A stretch of DNA of 40,471 nt from a virus. Location: the IMG/VR virus record IMGVR_UViG_3300047457_000379, positions 1-40,471 of that record. The stretch is one strand, 5' to 3'. Within the stretch, counting starts at the first letter, position 1, and each line of letters starts with the position of its first letter. Shown piece after piece: positions 22,496-30,163 of the stretch. The position numbers were made by a program, and so were the translations under genes. The notes beneath the pieces were generated by a model, which was not told where the DNA came from, searched no databases, and saw only the letters and a program-made list of their open reading frames with translations.

Positions 22496-23869
22496 ATGAA
22501 AAAGTTTATTCCACATAATTATCAGATTGAAGCTCAAAATGAATTGGCCAATGCAGATGCATTTGGCCTTTTCATGTTTCCTGGTGCCGGTAAAACTCCT
22601 CTTATTTTAGAGAAGATTTACCAACATAAGGAACCTACGCTTATCATTACTCCACTTGATATTCTTTATACTACTTGGTTGAAAGAACCAAAGAAGTGGG
22701 AGTTCTCTCAAAGTCTGAAGTACCAAATCCTTCACGGACCAAACAAGAATGAAAACTTTCATAAGAAAGCCGGCGTTTACTTTGTTAATCCAGAAGGAAT
22801 CAAATGGCTTGTTGAGAAAGTAAAGTCAACTGGTAGATTCCCTTGGACTACTCTTGTAATTGACGAAAGTGCAAAGTTCAAAAACCATAAGTCAGACCGC
22901 TTTAAACACTTAACTAAGATTATCAAGTCATTTAAGCGGCGTTATGTAATGGCCGGCAATCCTGCTCCAAACCATTACCTTGATATATGGGCTCAGCTCT
23001 TTGTTCTTGACTTTGGTAAGCGACTTGGTACTTCATGGTATGGATTTAGGTCTCAATACTTTTATCCGACTGACTATAAGCAATTCAATTGGGCATTGCG
23101 ACCAGGTGCCAAAGAAGAGATCATTAAGAAGATTAGCGATATATCTCTCTTTTTGGATCCTTCATCCGAACTTGATTTGCCAAACAGAGTTGTAATTGAC
23201 CATGAACTAGAATTGCCTGCTAAAGCAAAGAAGATCTATAGAGAGATGGAAGACAATCTCTTCTATATTATGGACAATAAAGAAGATAAGTTAGTGGTAG
23301 ACAACGCTACTGCCGCTTCAATCAAGTGTTGGCAGATTGCTAATGGATTCATTTATGAGAAGACTGATGAAGGTCGCATAACTCATCATGTTCATGACGA
23401 ACTCTCTATTGCAGCAGAGTCTATTGTAGATTCTCTTCAAGGTTCTCCTGTCCTCATTGCTTATAACTTTGAAGAAGACCTAAAACGTTTGCGCGGTCTA
23501 TTTCCTAATGCTAGGTTTGTTCCATCTGGCTCGACGCCAACAGAAATTCAAGCGGCAGAAAAAGATTGGAATGAGAACCGCATTGAAATCCTTGTTACTC
23601 AGATTTCAAAATTCTCTCACGGTCTTAATTTGCAATTTGGCATTGGACATCAGATCCTATTGTATGGCCTTACTTATAACTATGATGTGTATGATCAGTT
23701 GATTAGACGCTTTGAAAGACAAGGCGCTAAGTTCAAAGATGTAATCATTCATAGATTGCTTGTAAAAAATACGGTACATGAGGCTATTGTCGCCACTTTG
23801 GAGAACAAGCAGTCAATGTCCGGAGATTTCCTCAATGCACTAAAGGAGTATAGAGATTCAATCAAATAA
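22496..23869 (+). CDS. SNF2-family / superfamily 2 helicase
   Basis: A 457-residue ATPase. Motif I is FMFPGAGKT (about residues 26-34), the DEAH-type box reads VIDES (about 121-125), motif III is VMAGNPAPN, and motif VI QLIRRFERQGA lies near the C-terminus. Length and motif spacing match the short SNF2-like helicases in phage replication clusters, which remodel protein-DNA complexes or assist at forks. It lies between the primase-helicase and the small acidic-tailed protein, and has its own promoter. Confidence 0.88.
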   Translation: MKKFIPHNYQIEAQNELANADAFGLFMFPGAGKTPLILEKIYQHKEPTLIITPLDILYTTWLKEPKKWEFSQSLKYQILHGPNKNENFHKKAGVYFVNPEGIKWLVEKVKSTGRFPWTTLVIDESAKFKNHKSDRFKHLTKIIKSFKRRYVMAGNPAPNHYLDIWAQLFVLDFGKRLGTSWYGFRSQYFYPTDYKQFNWALRPGAKEEIIKKISDISLFLDPSSELDLPNRVVIDHELELPAKAKKIYREMEDNLFYIMDNKEDKLVVDNATAASIKCWQIANGFIYEKTDEGRITHHVHDELSIAAESIVDSLQGSPVLIAYNFEEDLKRLRGLFPNARFVPSGSTPTEIQAAEKDWNENRIEILVTQISKFSHGLNLQFGIGHQILLYGLTYNYDVYDQLIRRFERQGAKFKDVIIHRLLVKNTVHEAIVATLENKQSMSGDFLNALKEYRDSIK

Positions 23870-23878
23870 ATTTAGCAG

Positions 23879-23907
23879 TTTACTTTTTAATTTACTGTGT
23901 ATATAAT
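23879..23907 (+). promoter_or_regulatory. Middle promoter before abundant small protein
   Basis: TTTACT (23879-23884), 17-bp spacer, TATAAT (23902-23907), with TGTG just before the -10 and the same TAGCAG flank as the promoter at 19579. The leader to the next gene is about 68 nt. Confidence 0.75.
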
Positions 23908-23981
23908 ATCCTTAAGTTAAATAAATTCAATGTTTAACTTAACAATTCAAATGACTTTAACCAAACTCAATGGAGTATATC

Positions 23982-24329
23982 ATGTCTGAAGTAGAAGCAA
24001 CCACCAAGCTGGCTAAGAAGGTTTCTGGCGTAACCAAGGATTCCGCACTCACCGTACTTGCTACTGAAAACCCGAAGCGCCCGAGCTCAGCTTCTTATAA
24101 GCGTTTCGATGGTTATCTGACCAACCCGGCTCCTGCTACTGTTGGTAATGCACTTGAAAATGGCCTTACTATTGGTGATATCAAGTTTGACATCGTACAC
24201 GGTTTCATCGAAGTTGATGGTGCAGTAGTTGAAGAGTATGAAGTTAAGCCGCGCGGTCCTCGTGCAGAAAAGTCTGAAAGCGGCGAATCTGCTGATGTAA
24301 TTGCAGAAGCTAGCGACGAAGATTTCTAA
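23982..24329 (+). CDS. Abundant small protein with acidic tail
   Basis: A 115-residue protein with a conserved-looking core (DSALTVLATENPKRPSSASY, KRFDGYLTNPAP, IGDIKFDIVHGFIEVDG) that resembles small uncharacterised phage proteins. It ends in an acidic tip SDEDF, like the tips of ssDNA-binding proteins. G+C-rich preferred codons, a strong promoter and a terminator of its own suggest high expression. ATG at 23982 is preceded by GGAG. Function unknown; DNA binding is a guess from charge and setting. Confidence 0.65.
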   Translation: MSEVEATTKLAKKVSGVTKDSALTVLATENPKRPSSASYKRFDGYLTNPAPATVGNALENGLTIGDIKFDIVHGFIEVDGAVVEEYEVKPRGPRAEKSESGESADVIAEASDEDF

Positions 24330-24351
24330 ACTGATTCTAGTTTAGGTACTC

Positions 24352-24381
24352 AGCCCACGGCTCCGACAGTCGTGGGCTTTT
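24352..24381 (+). terminator. Intrinsic terminator
   Basis: AGCCCACG (24352-24359) and CGTGGGCT (24371-24378) form an 8-bp stem with an 11-base loop followed by TTT. It lies after the abundant small protein and isolates that unit from the nucleotide genes. Confidence 0.85.
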
Positions 24382-24406
24382 AAAGGGTTTATTTACAGAG
24401 GTTCAC

Positions 24407-24805
24407 ATGTATCTTTCATATTATTTTGTAAGTCAATTTAATGAACAAATTCTTAAATTAGAACGCCCTCCTCTTGGATGCATGCCAAATGATACTGGCA
24501 AGCATCTCTTCAAATGCCTTGTTGAAGAAGCAGATGAATTCTTTGATGCACACGAAGAAGGAAATTTTGTTGGGTGTGTAGACTCTCTTATTGATTCTAT
24601 TTATTTTGCTATTGGCGGACTTTATAAACTTGGTCTTAATGAAGAAGATTGCGCAAGAGTATTTGAATTGGTACATAAAGCTAATATGACCAAAGTACGA
24701 GGCAAAAAGGAAGGACGTATTACTGGTGACGCAGCAGACGCGATTAAACCAGATGAATGGGTCTCTCCTGAGGCTGCGATTGAAAACTATTTCTTCAAGG
24801 ACTAA
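24407..24805 (+). CDS. MazG-like NTP pyrophosphatase
   Basis: A 132-residue all-alpha NTP pyrophosphatase. The metal motif is visible as EEADEFFDA, and, after a helix, DSLIDSIYFAIGG; these supply the EExxE and ExxD-type acidic residues. The end VHKANMTKVRG is typical for phage and bacterial MazG-like proteins. T4's dCTPase (gp56) belongs to the same broad superfamily, so in this cassette a role in draining unmodified dCTP (and dUTP) is attractive, though substrate cannot be read from sequence. A GAGG ribosome-binding site precedes the ATG. Confidence 0.8.
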   Translation: MYLSYYFVSQFNEQILKLERPPLGCMPNDTGKHLFKCLVEEADEFFDAHEEGNFVGCVDSLIDSIYFAIGGLYKLGLNEEDCARVFELVHKANMTKVRGKKEGRITGDAADAIKPDEWVSPEAAIENYFFKD

Positions 24806-24807
24806 CC

Positions 24808-25086
24808 ATGTCAAATATAGATTCAACTCTCGAAAAGCGTGGTTCTAAGTACGGAACTTTTGAAGGCAACGCGCATACAACGCAATTCTTAAAGAGGTTT
24901 TTCAAAACTCATCCTTCTTGGAATCATATGCATGATTACCAAAAAGAATCTCTTGAAATGATCGCACATAAGATTGCACGTATTCTGAATGGCGATCCTG
25001 ATTATGATGATTCTTGGGTTGACATAGCAGGATATGCTACTTTGGTCGTAAAGAAACTTAGAGAGAATGAAGATGCGAACAGCTAG
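24808..25086 (+). CDS. DUF6378-type protein
   Basis: A 92-residue helical protein with the block SLEMIAHKIARILNGDPDYD followed by DSWVDIAGYATL, characteristic of a small phage family (DUF6378) often found beside MazG, thymidylate synthase or deaminase genes. The R-G-x-x-Y-G-x-F opening (KRGSKYGTFEGNA) is also typical. Its biochemical role is unknown; proximity suggests nucleotide metabolism. The next gene begins inside its last codons. Confidence 0.75.
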   Translation: MSNIDSTLEKRGSKYGTFEGNAHTTQFLKRFFKTHPSWNHMHDYQKESLEMIAHKIARILNGDPDYDDSWVDIAGYATLVVKKLRENEDANS

Positions 25087-25876
25087 TATTGCGTGGCTCA
25101 AGTCCATTGACGAAGTAATCCAAAAAGGAGATAGGGTTAATCCAAGAGGAATCCCCACTGTAGAGGTTCTAAATCAAACAATTTGTTTTGACATGAACTA
25201 TCCTATATGCCACCACTTTGAAAGGAAACTCAGTTATAAATTCATGGCGGCTGAAGCGTATTGGATTACCTCTGGTTCCATGTTTGTGGATGAGATTGCT
25301 CCATACAATAAACATATAACTCAGTTCAGTGATGACGGTTATATCTTCAATGGCGCATATGGTCCAAAGATTCTTAATCAAATCAATTTTGTCATTAACA
25401 CGTTATTGAAAGACTCTACATCGCGTCAGGCCATAATGACAATTTGGGTTCCTAATCCAATAAAGACCAAAGATTATGCCTGCACCATATCACTTCAATT
25501 TTTGATTCGTGATGGTAAATTAAATGTGATCGCGAATATGCGCAGCAATGACCTTTGGTTAGGGCGCCCATATGACATGTTTAATTTCACTATCATTGCA
25601 TTGAAAGTATTGACTGAGATCAATGCTACAAATGTAATTGACGAAGACCAGGATTCGATTATTAGGCTTGGTAATATGTGGCTCAATGCAGGTTCATCTC
25701 ATATCTATATGAAAGATTTACCTGTATGTGATTTAATGATTAAAAAACCAATGGAACAATTGCCAACTGCACGAGTTCCAGATATGGCGTTAATCAGTTG
25801 GCGATATGTAACTGACTCTCTTTTGGCTTGCCGTGATGGAATCGAAGATTCTACCTTATGGAAAATCAGACCATGA
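25073..25876 (+). CDS. Thymidylate-synthase-family enzyme, probable dCMP hydroxymethylase
   Basis: A 267-residue enzyme of the thymidylate synthase fold. The catalytic Cys137 lies in DYACTISLQFLIRDGK, followed by NMRSNDLWLGRPYDMF with Arg157, Ser158, Asp160 and Asp168. True thymidylate synthases carry Cys-His and Asn at the positions of Thr138 and Asp168; T4 dCMP hydroxymethylase gp42 has Cys-Thr, MRSND and Asp at these sites, as I recall its sequence. The Asp reads the cytosine ring. The NxGSxHxY motif (LNAGSSHIYMKDL) is also shared. With a glucosyltransferase next to it, production of 5-hydroxymethyl-dCMP is the best reading. Starts at 25067 or 25073 are both possible. Confidence 0.82.
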   Translation: MRTASIAWLKSIDEVIQKGDRVNPRGIPTVEVLNQTICFDMNYPICHHFERKLSYKFMAAEAYWITSGSMFVDEIAPYNKHITQFSDDGYIFNGAYGPKILNQINFVINTLLKDSTSRQAIMTIWVPNPIKTKDYACTISLQFLIRDGKLNVIANMRSNDLWLGRPYDMFNFTIIALKVLTEINATNVIDEDQDSIIRLGNMWLNAGSSHIYMKDLPVCDLMIKKPMEQLPTARVPDMALISWRYVTDSLLACRDGIEDSTLWKIRP

Positions 25877-26967
25877 AAATTGCAATCACCAAAATTGGCG
25901 CTAATATAACATTCTCTCCAAACAACGGAAGTGCGGCGAATGCAGACATTCTCTATGCTCTACGCACTATGAAAGGGCACAGACATGAATTTACGGTTTG
26001 CACTAAGAAGACTTCTAACACGGTACTTCCTAAATCCATTGGATTATCTGATATTAGGAGTTGCCAAAGTTTTAATGACTTTGATCTTGTGCTTGTTTTT
26101 AACGGCAGTATTAACTTTTTCGGCGGTGTTTGCGATGATGCACTTCTTGCTTTGTACCGCGCACTCAACAATACAAAAGTGCCGATTGTATTTGTGCAAA
26201 CTGATGGCGCGTTATATCTTCAAGAATTGTGGCCATTAATCCAAAAGAGAGAATGGGCCAAAGGATTGTCTGCATCTGAATTCTTTGTAGACCCTAAGAA
26301 TGTTTATTATCTTACTCAAGGTAGAGATTATAGTAAAACGCTTGAGTTCTTGAAGAGCGCAAAGAATGCAATTGTTCCTACTTCAATTCACTATTTTCCA
26401 TGGGAACAGACAATTCTTTCTGGCGCAGAGATAGAGAAGTGCGGTACTATTAAACCAAGTGAAAGACTTTATGATCTTGGTTTCGGCGGTTATATTCGTA
26501 ACTCGCACAAACAACGGCGCATTGAACGTTACTATGATGAAGTAGACCTTAAGACTCTCCTCTTTGGTAACCTTCGAGGTATCAAACTTCAATACACTAA
26601 AGTGTTACCAAAAGTATCTTTTCAAAGTATGGTCGGGTATATGTCCGACTGTAAAGCTTCTGTAATTGTTGGAGACTATTATTACAATGATCACTTCCAT
26701 ACTTTACGTATGTATGAGAATCTCCTTGCGGGCTGCGCCATACTTATTGATCGCCAGCTTGATTCATGTGGTGATTTTTATCATGGTATTCCTCATGGTG
26801 AGATGTTCTACGTTGATAAACCAAGCGATGTAAAGAACTTCTTACATAATGACAATTTAGATGAATTGGTGATTAACACCCGACATTATCTCTTGGAAAA
26901 TCGAGATATTAACAAACTAAACTGTAGATTAAAGACTATTTTGGAGGACATATGCGACCTTCACTAG
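25873..26967 (+). CDS. DNA beta-glucosyltransferase, T4 BGT homologue
   Basis: A 364-residue GT-B glycosyltransferase similar to T4 DNA beta-glucosyltransferase along most of its length (351 residues in T4). Shared blocks include the start MKIAI, NxSINFFGG (residues 77-85), the catalytic Asp (Asp111 in VQTDGALYLQELWP, equal to T4 Asp100), FPxEQ, the UDP-binding GGYIRNSHKQRRI, FGNLR and the C-domain VGDYYYNDHFHTLRMYENLL with ILID. The enzyme moves glucose from UDP-glucose to 5-hydroxymethylcytosine in DNA. The start at 25873 (ATGA overlap with the hydroxymethylase stop) matches the T4 N-terminus better than the ATG at 25858. Confidence 0.9.
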   Translation: MKIAITKIGANITFSPNNGSAANADILYALRTMKGHRHEFTVCTKKTSNTVLPKSIGLSDIRSCQSFNDFDLVLVFNGSINFFGGVCDDALLALYRALNNTKVPIVFVQTDGALYLQELWPLIQKREWAKGLSASEFFVDPKNVYYLTQGRDYSKTLEFLKSAKNAIVPTSIHYFPWEQTILSGAEIEKCGTIKPSERLYDLGFGGYIRNSHKQRRIERYYDEVDLKTLLFGNLRGIKLQYTKVLPKVSFQSMVGYMSDCKASVIVGDYYYNDHFHTLRMYENLLAGCAILIDRQLDSCGDFYHGIPHGEMFYVDKPSDVKNFLHNDNLDELVINTRHYLLENRDINKLNCRLKTILEDICDLH

Positions 26968-27389
26968 ACCAATATATGATGAATATCGCTAGCGTCGTGG
27001 CAACTAGAAGTACATGTTCTAGACGCGCTGTTGGTGCAGTAATCGTAGACCATAGTGGTCATATTCTTTCTACTGGTTTCAATGGAGTACCAAGTGGAGT
27101 TACTCATTGTACTGACGTTCCGTGTAGAGGAGTTGACTTGCCATCTGGTCAAGGATTAGACATCTGCAAAGCACAACATGCAGAAGTAAATGCAATTGCG
27201 CACTGTAGAGATCTTCGAAATGCATTTGCCATTTATGTCACTACAAGTCCTTGTATGAATTGTGCCAAACTAATCGCAGCCACTAACATTAAGAAAGTAG
27301 TGTTTATGGGCGATGTATATGATGTCACATCTTTGGATTATTTAGATGACGTCAAGTTAGAGTTGTTTGCAGTACCAAAGGAGGATTAA
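26952..27389 (+). CDS. dCMP deaminase
   Basis: A 145-residue zinc enzyme that converts dCMP to dUMP. Zinc and catalytic residues are visible: HAEVNAI (His and proton-shuttle Glu) and SPCMNCAKL (two Cys). The insertion GVTHCTDVPCRG provides the second, structural metal site typical of phage and eukaryotic dCMP deaminases, and TGFNGVPSG is the nucleotide loop. GGAGG lies 5 nt before the ATG, inside the end of the glucosyltransferase gene. It removes dCMP toward dTTP and so competes with the hydroxymethylase for substrate. Confidence 0.92.
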   Translation: MRPSLDQYMMNIASVVATRSTCSRRAVGAVIVDHSGHILSTGFNGVPSGVTHCTDVPCRGVDLPSGQGLDICKAQHAEVNAIAHCRDLRNAFAIYVTTSPCMNCAKLIAATNIKKVVFMGDVYDVTSLDYLDDVKLELFAVPKED

Positions 27390-27398
27390 ATTTAATAG

Positions 27399-27427
27399 TT
27401 TACAACAATAAATCCTGATGATATAAT
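27399..27427 (+). promoter_or_regulatory. Middle promoter before the ssDNA-binding protein
   Basis: TTTACA (27399-27404), 17-bp spacer and TATAAT (27422-27427), with the flank TAGTTTACAACA similar to AGCAGTTTACAACA at 19574. It gives a leader of about 50 nt to the gene at 27484. Confidence 0.8.
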
Positions 27428-27483
27428 ATATCTGAGTTTATGAATAACCATGGACTCTTTTGTTAAAATGTATAGGTGTTATA

Positions 27484-28074
27484 ATGTCTATTAAGCTAAA
27501 TGATCTTGTTACTCAGTTCGGTCTTACTCCTAACGCTAATGCGTCAGCATCATGTAAGACTCCAGTCTTCCGTTCTTCTTATGCTTTTGTTCATGAGCCC
27601 AAGGAAACTCCTAATGGCGAACTCAAGTATCAGATCTGTATTATCTTTGAGAAAAAGAATTCTGCAGAATGGAAGCCAGTGTTTCAGGCTATTCTCAATG
27701 CTGCGGCTAAAAAGTTTGGTGATGATCCAAATAAGTGGCCAAAGAATTTGAAGTGTCCTGTCCGTGATGGCGATGAAGAACGAGATAATAAGGAGTACAA
27801 TGGCGCGTACTTCATCAATGCTGGCAATAAGAATAAGCCAGGTATTGTTGATCGCCATTTGCAGCCCATTCAATCTCGTGAAGAGTTTTACTCTGGTTGC
27901 TATGCTAGAGCATCTCTCAACTTCTATGGGTACGATACGTCTGGTAATAAAGGCGTTGGAACAGGTCTCAATAATCTCCTCTTCTGGGATGACGGCGACC
28001 GACTGGATGGATCTACTACTGCTGAAGATGACTTCGCTGAGTTCAAAACTGGCGATGCTTCTGATTCATTTTAA
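27484..28074 (+). CDS. Single-stranded DNA-binding protein, DUF2815 (Enc34) type
   Basis: A 196-residue protein of the DUF2815 family, characterised in phage Enc34 as an ssDNA-binding protein. Blocks include CPVRDGDEERDNKEYNGAYF, INAGNKNKPGIVD, EFYSGCYARASLNFYGYDT and NKGVGTGLNNLLFWDDGDRL. The end DASDSF is acidic, like other SSB tips that recruit partners. ATG at 27484 is preceded by AGGTG. It protects single-stranded DNA at the replication fork together with the polymerase encoded next. Confidence 0.9.
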   Translation: MSIKLNDLVTQFGLTPNANASASCKTPVFRSSYAFVHEPKETPNGELKYQICIIFEKKNSAEWKPVFQAILNAAAKKFGDDPNKWPKNLKCPVRDGDEERDNKEYNGAYFINAGNKNKPGIVDRHLQPIQSREEFYSGCYARASLNFYGYDTSGNKGVGTGLNNLLFWDDGDRLDGSTTAEDDFAEFKTGDASDSF

Positions 28075-28087
28075 TTAGGATCTCTTA

Positions 28088-28103
28088 GCCACATGGACGT
28101 GGC
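28088..28103 (+). promoter_or_regulatory. Short hairpin before DNA polymerase gene
   Basis: GCCAC (28088-28092) and GTGGC (28099-28103) enclose the loop ATGGAC, 18 nt before the polymerase ATG. The loop is the same as in the duplicated early leader but the stem bases differ. There is no T run, so it is not a standard terminator. A role in translation control is possible. Confidence 0.45.
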
Positions 28104-28121
28104 ACTTACCTTGGAATCTAT

Positions 28122-30095
28122 ATGGCAAGTACTAAGAACTGTGTTTTCGTCGACTTCGAAACTCGATCAAAACGCGACATTGATGACGGCGCTTTTGCTT
28201 ATGCAGCAGACGAATCTACTGAGATATTATGTGTGGCATTCAGCATAGAAGATCAAGAACCAATAGTATGTACACCAGACCAAAAGGAGCTTTTAGCTCC
28301 TCTTTTTAGGTGTATTAAAGATGGTTATCAAATTATTGCACACAACATGTTATTTGAAGTGGCGATCTTTGAATACGTAGCATGGCCAAAGTATGGATGG
28401 CCTTCTCCTTGTCTTAGTCAATACCGCTGTACTATGCAAATGGCATGTAGAGCTGGGTTGCCTGCATCTTTGGCCGACAGTGCTATTGCCCTTGGTGTAA
28501 CCAATAAACTTGAGTCTGGTTCTGCTCTTCTTAAATTATTCTCCATTCCGCAGTCAAATGGAAATTTTATTCCTTTGGATTCTAGACCAAAAGAAAAAGC
28601 TTCACTTCTAGAATACTGCGCTGTCGACACAGTAGTTAGTAGAGATATTTGGCGTAACCTTTCTGAGTGGAAACCAGAAGAACTTGAAGACGTAGAGTTT
28701 GACCTTATTTCAAACGTACGCGGCGTGCCAGTTGATGTTATGGCCGCCACTGTAATTTACAAGAATATCCTCAATGAGCAAGAAAAGTTTGGCGATCGTA
28801 TCTCCGCACTTACCAAAGGAATAATCACTAAGCCTACTCAAGTTCAGCGTATTAAGGCATGGGTCCAAAAGAACGTAAATGCCTCTATTCCTGATACTTC
28901 GGCCGACACAGTACAAGAAATTCTAGATGGCAAGTACGGCGATGTGGATCCTGTATCTCAAGAAATTCTTGAAATGCGTCAACACGCTGGTAAGTCTTCT
29001 ACTGGTAAGTTTACTCGGTATGTAAACTCCTCTATCAACGGCCGCATCAAAGGTATGAATATCTCCTTTGGTGCTCATACTGGTCGTTCTGTATCAAGAC
29101 TCTTGAATCTCTATAATCTTCCTAAACCAAGTGTCAAGTACTCTTGCATGGAAGAATTAGTAGATGACCTAACTGGCGATGTAGAGGCAGTAAACCAAAA
29201 GTATGGATCTTATCTCAAAGCGGCAAGTACTGCGATTAGAGGTATCATTACTGCGGATGACGGCGATGCTATGGTTGTGGCCGACTATGCGGCAATTGAA
29301 GCTCGACTTGTCTTTTGGTTATCTAATTCATTCACCGGTTTGAGGAAATATCATGAGGGCGTTGATCTATATAAGGACGCGGCGTCGAAAATTTACCACA
29401 AGTCAATTGAGACAGTTGAAGAAAGCGAACGCTGGCTCGGTAAGCAAGTTATCCTTGGCGCTGGATTCGGATTGGGAGCTAAGGGTTTTGTTCGCTCTTG
29501 CGCGAATTGGGGAGTTGACGTCCCGTTACCTCTAGCTGAAGAGGCAATCACCGCTTACAGAGAGTCTTATCCAGAAGTAGTCGACTTTTGGAATGCAATT
29601 GAAGCTACTGCCATTAGAGCGTGTAAGACTGGCGAAGTAACTTACATACCAAATGGTAAGATCGCCTTCAAGACTACGGTAACTAAGAGTGGCGTACCGA
29701 TGCTTCAAATGCGCTTGCCATCGGGTCGTCTCATTACTTATCCGCATGTTAAACTTGATACTGTGACTACTCCATGGGGTGCCAAAAAGATGGGTATCAC
29801 TTATAAGAAAGTCAAAGATGGTGGTTATTTCCGTGAGTCTACTTACGGTGGTAAGTTAACTGAAAATGCCATTCAAGGTATTGCTCGCGATCTGATGTAC
29901 TTTGGCGCTAAGAACGCCGCTAAGAATGGTTATCAGATTCTCTTTACTATTTACGACGAACTAGTTGGCACTGCACCAAAGCATATAGTTGACCTTCATA
30001 AGTTTGTAGAACTAATTACCGTTCTTCCTGATTGGGCTGTAGGCATGCCACTTCAAGCTGAAGGTAAAGTCATTCGCCGGTACCAAAAAATCTGA
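28122..30095 (+). CDS. DNA polymerase, family A with 3'-5' exonuclease
   Basis: A 657-residue replicative polymerase. The proofreading domain has VDFETRS (Exo I, near residue 10), IAHNMLFE (Exo II) and YCAVDTVVSRDIW (Exo III). The polymerase domain has motif A VADYAAIEARLVFW (about 385-398), motif B LGKQVILGAGFGLGAKGF and motif C TIYDELVG (about 607). Motif C has Tyr where most family A enzymes have His before Asp-Glu. No thioredoxin-binding loop is evident. It follows the SSB gene after a short structured spacer. It must also accept modified dCTP if the cassette upstream works as predicted. Confidence 0.93.
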   Translation: MASTKNCVFVDFETRSKRDIDDGAFAYAADESTEILCVAFSIEDQEPIVCTPDQKELLAPLFRCIKDGYQIIAHNMLFEVAIFEYVAWPKYGWPSPCLSQYRCTMQMACRAGLPASLADSAIALGVTNKLESGSALLKLFSIPQSNGNFIPLDSRPKEKASLLEYCAVDTVVSRDIWRNLSEWKPEELEDVEFDLISNVRGVPVDVMAATVIYKNILNEQEKFGDRISALTKGIITKPTQVQRIKAWVQKNVNASIPDTSADTVQEILDGKYGDVDPVSQEILEMRQHAGKSSTGKFTRYVNSSINGRIKGMNISFGAHTGRSVSRLLNLYNLPKPSVKYSCMEELVDDLTGDVEAVNQKYGSYLKAASTAIRGIITADDGDAMVVADYAAIEARLVFWLSNSFTGLRKYHEGVDLYKDAASKIYHKSIETVEESERWLGKQVILGAGFGLGAKGFVRSCANWGVDVPLPLAEEAITAYRESYPEVVDFWNAIEATAIRACKTGEVTYIPNGKIAFKTTVTKSGVPMLQMRLPSGRLITYPHVKLDTVTTPWGAKKMGITYKKVKDGGYFRESTYGGKLTENAIQGIARDLMYFGAKNAAKNGYQILFTIYDELVGTAPKHIVDLHKFVELITVLPDWAVGMPLQAEGKVIRRYQKI

Positions 30096-30103
30096 TACTT
30101 CGT

Positions 30104-30135
30104 TTGTATACGCGTTTATCATTTTGATTTATAAT
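30104..30135 (+). promoter_or_regulatory. Possible promoter before the DUF2800 nuclease
   Basis: A consensus -10 TATAAT (30130-30135) lies 28 nt before the ATG at 30164, but the only -35-like hexamer, TTGTAT (30104-30109), is 20 bp away. It is weaker than the other promoters and may depend on an activator. Confidence 0.4.
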
Positions 30136-30163
30136 ATACCTAAATTAAACCAAAGGAGAATTT

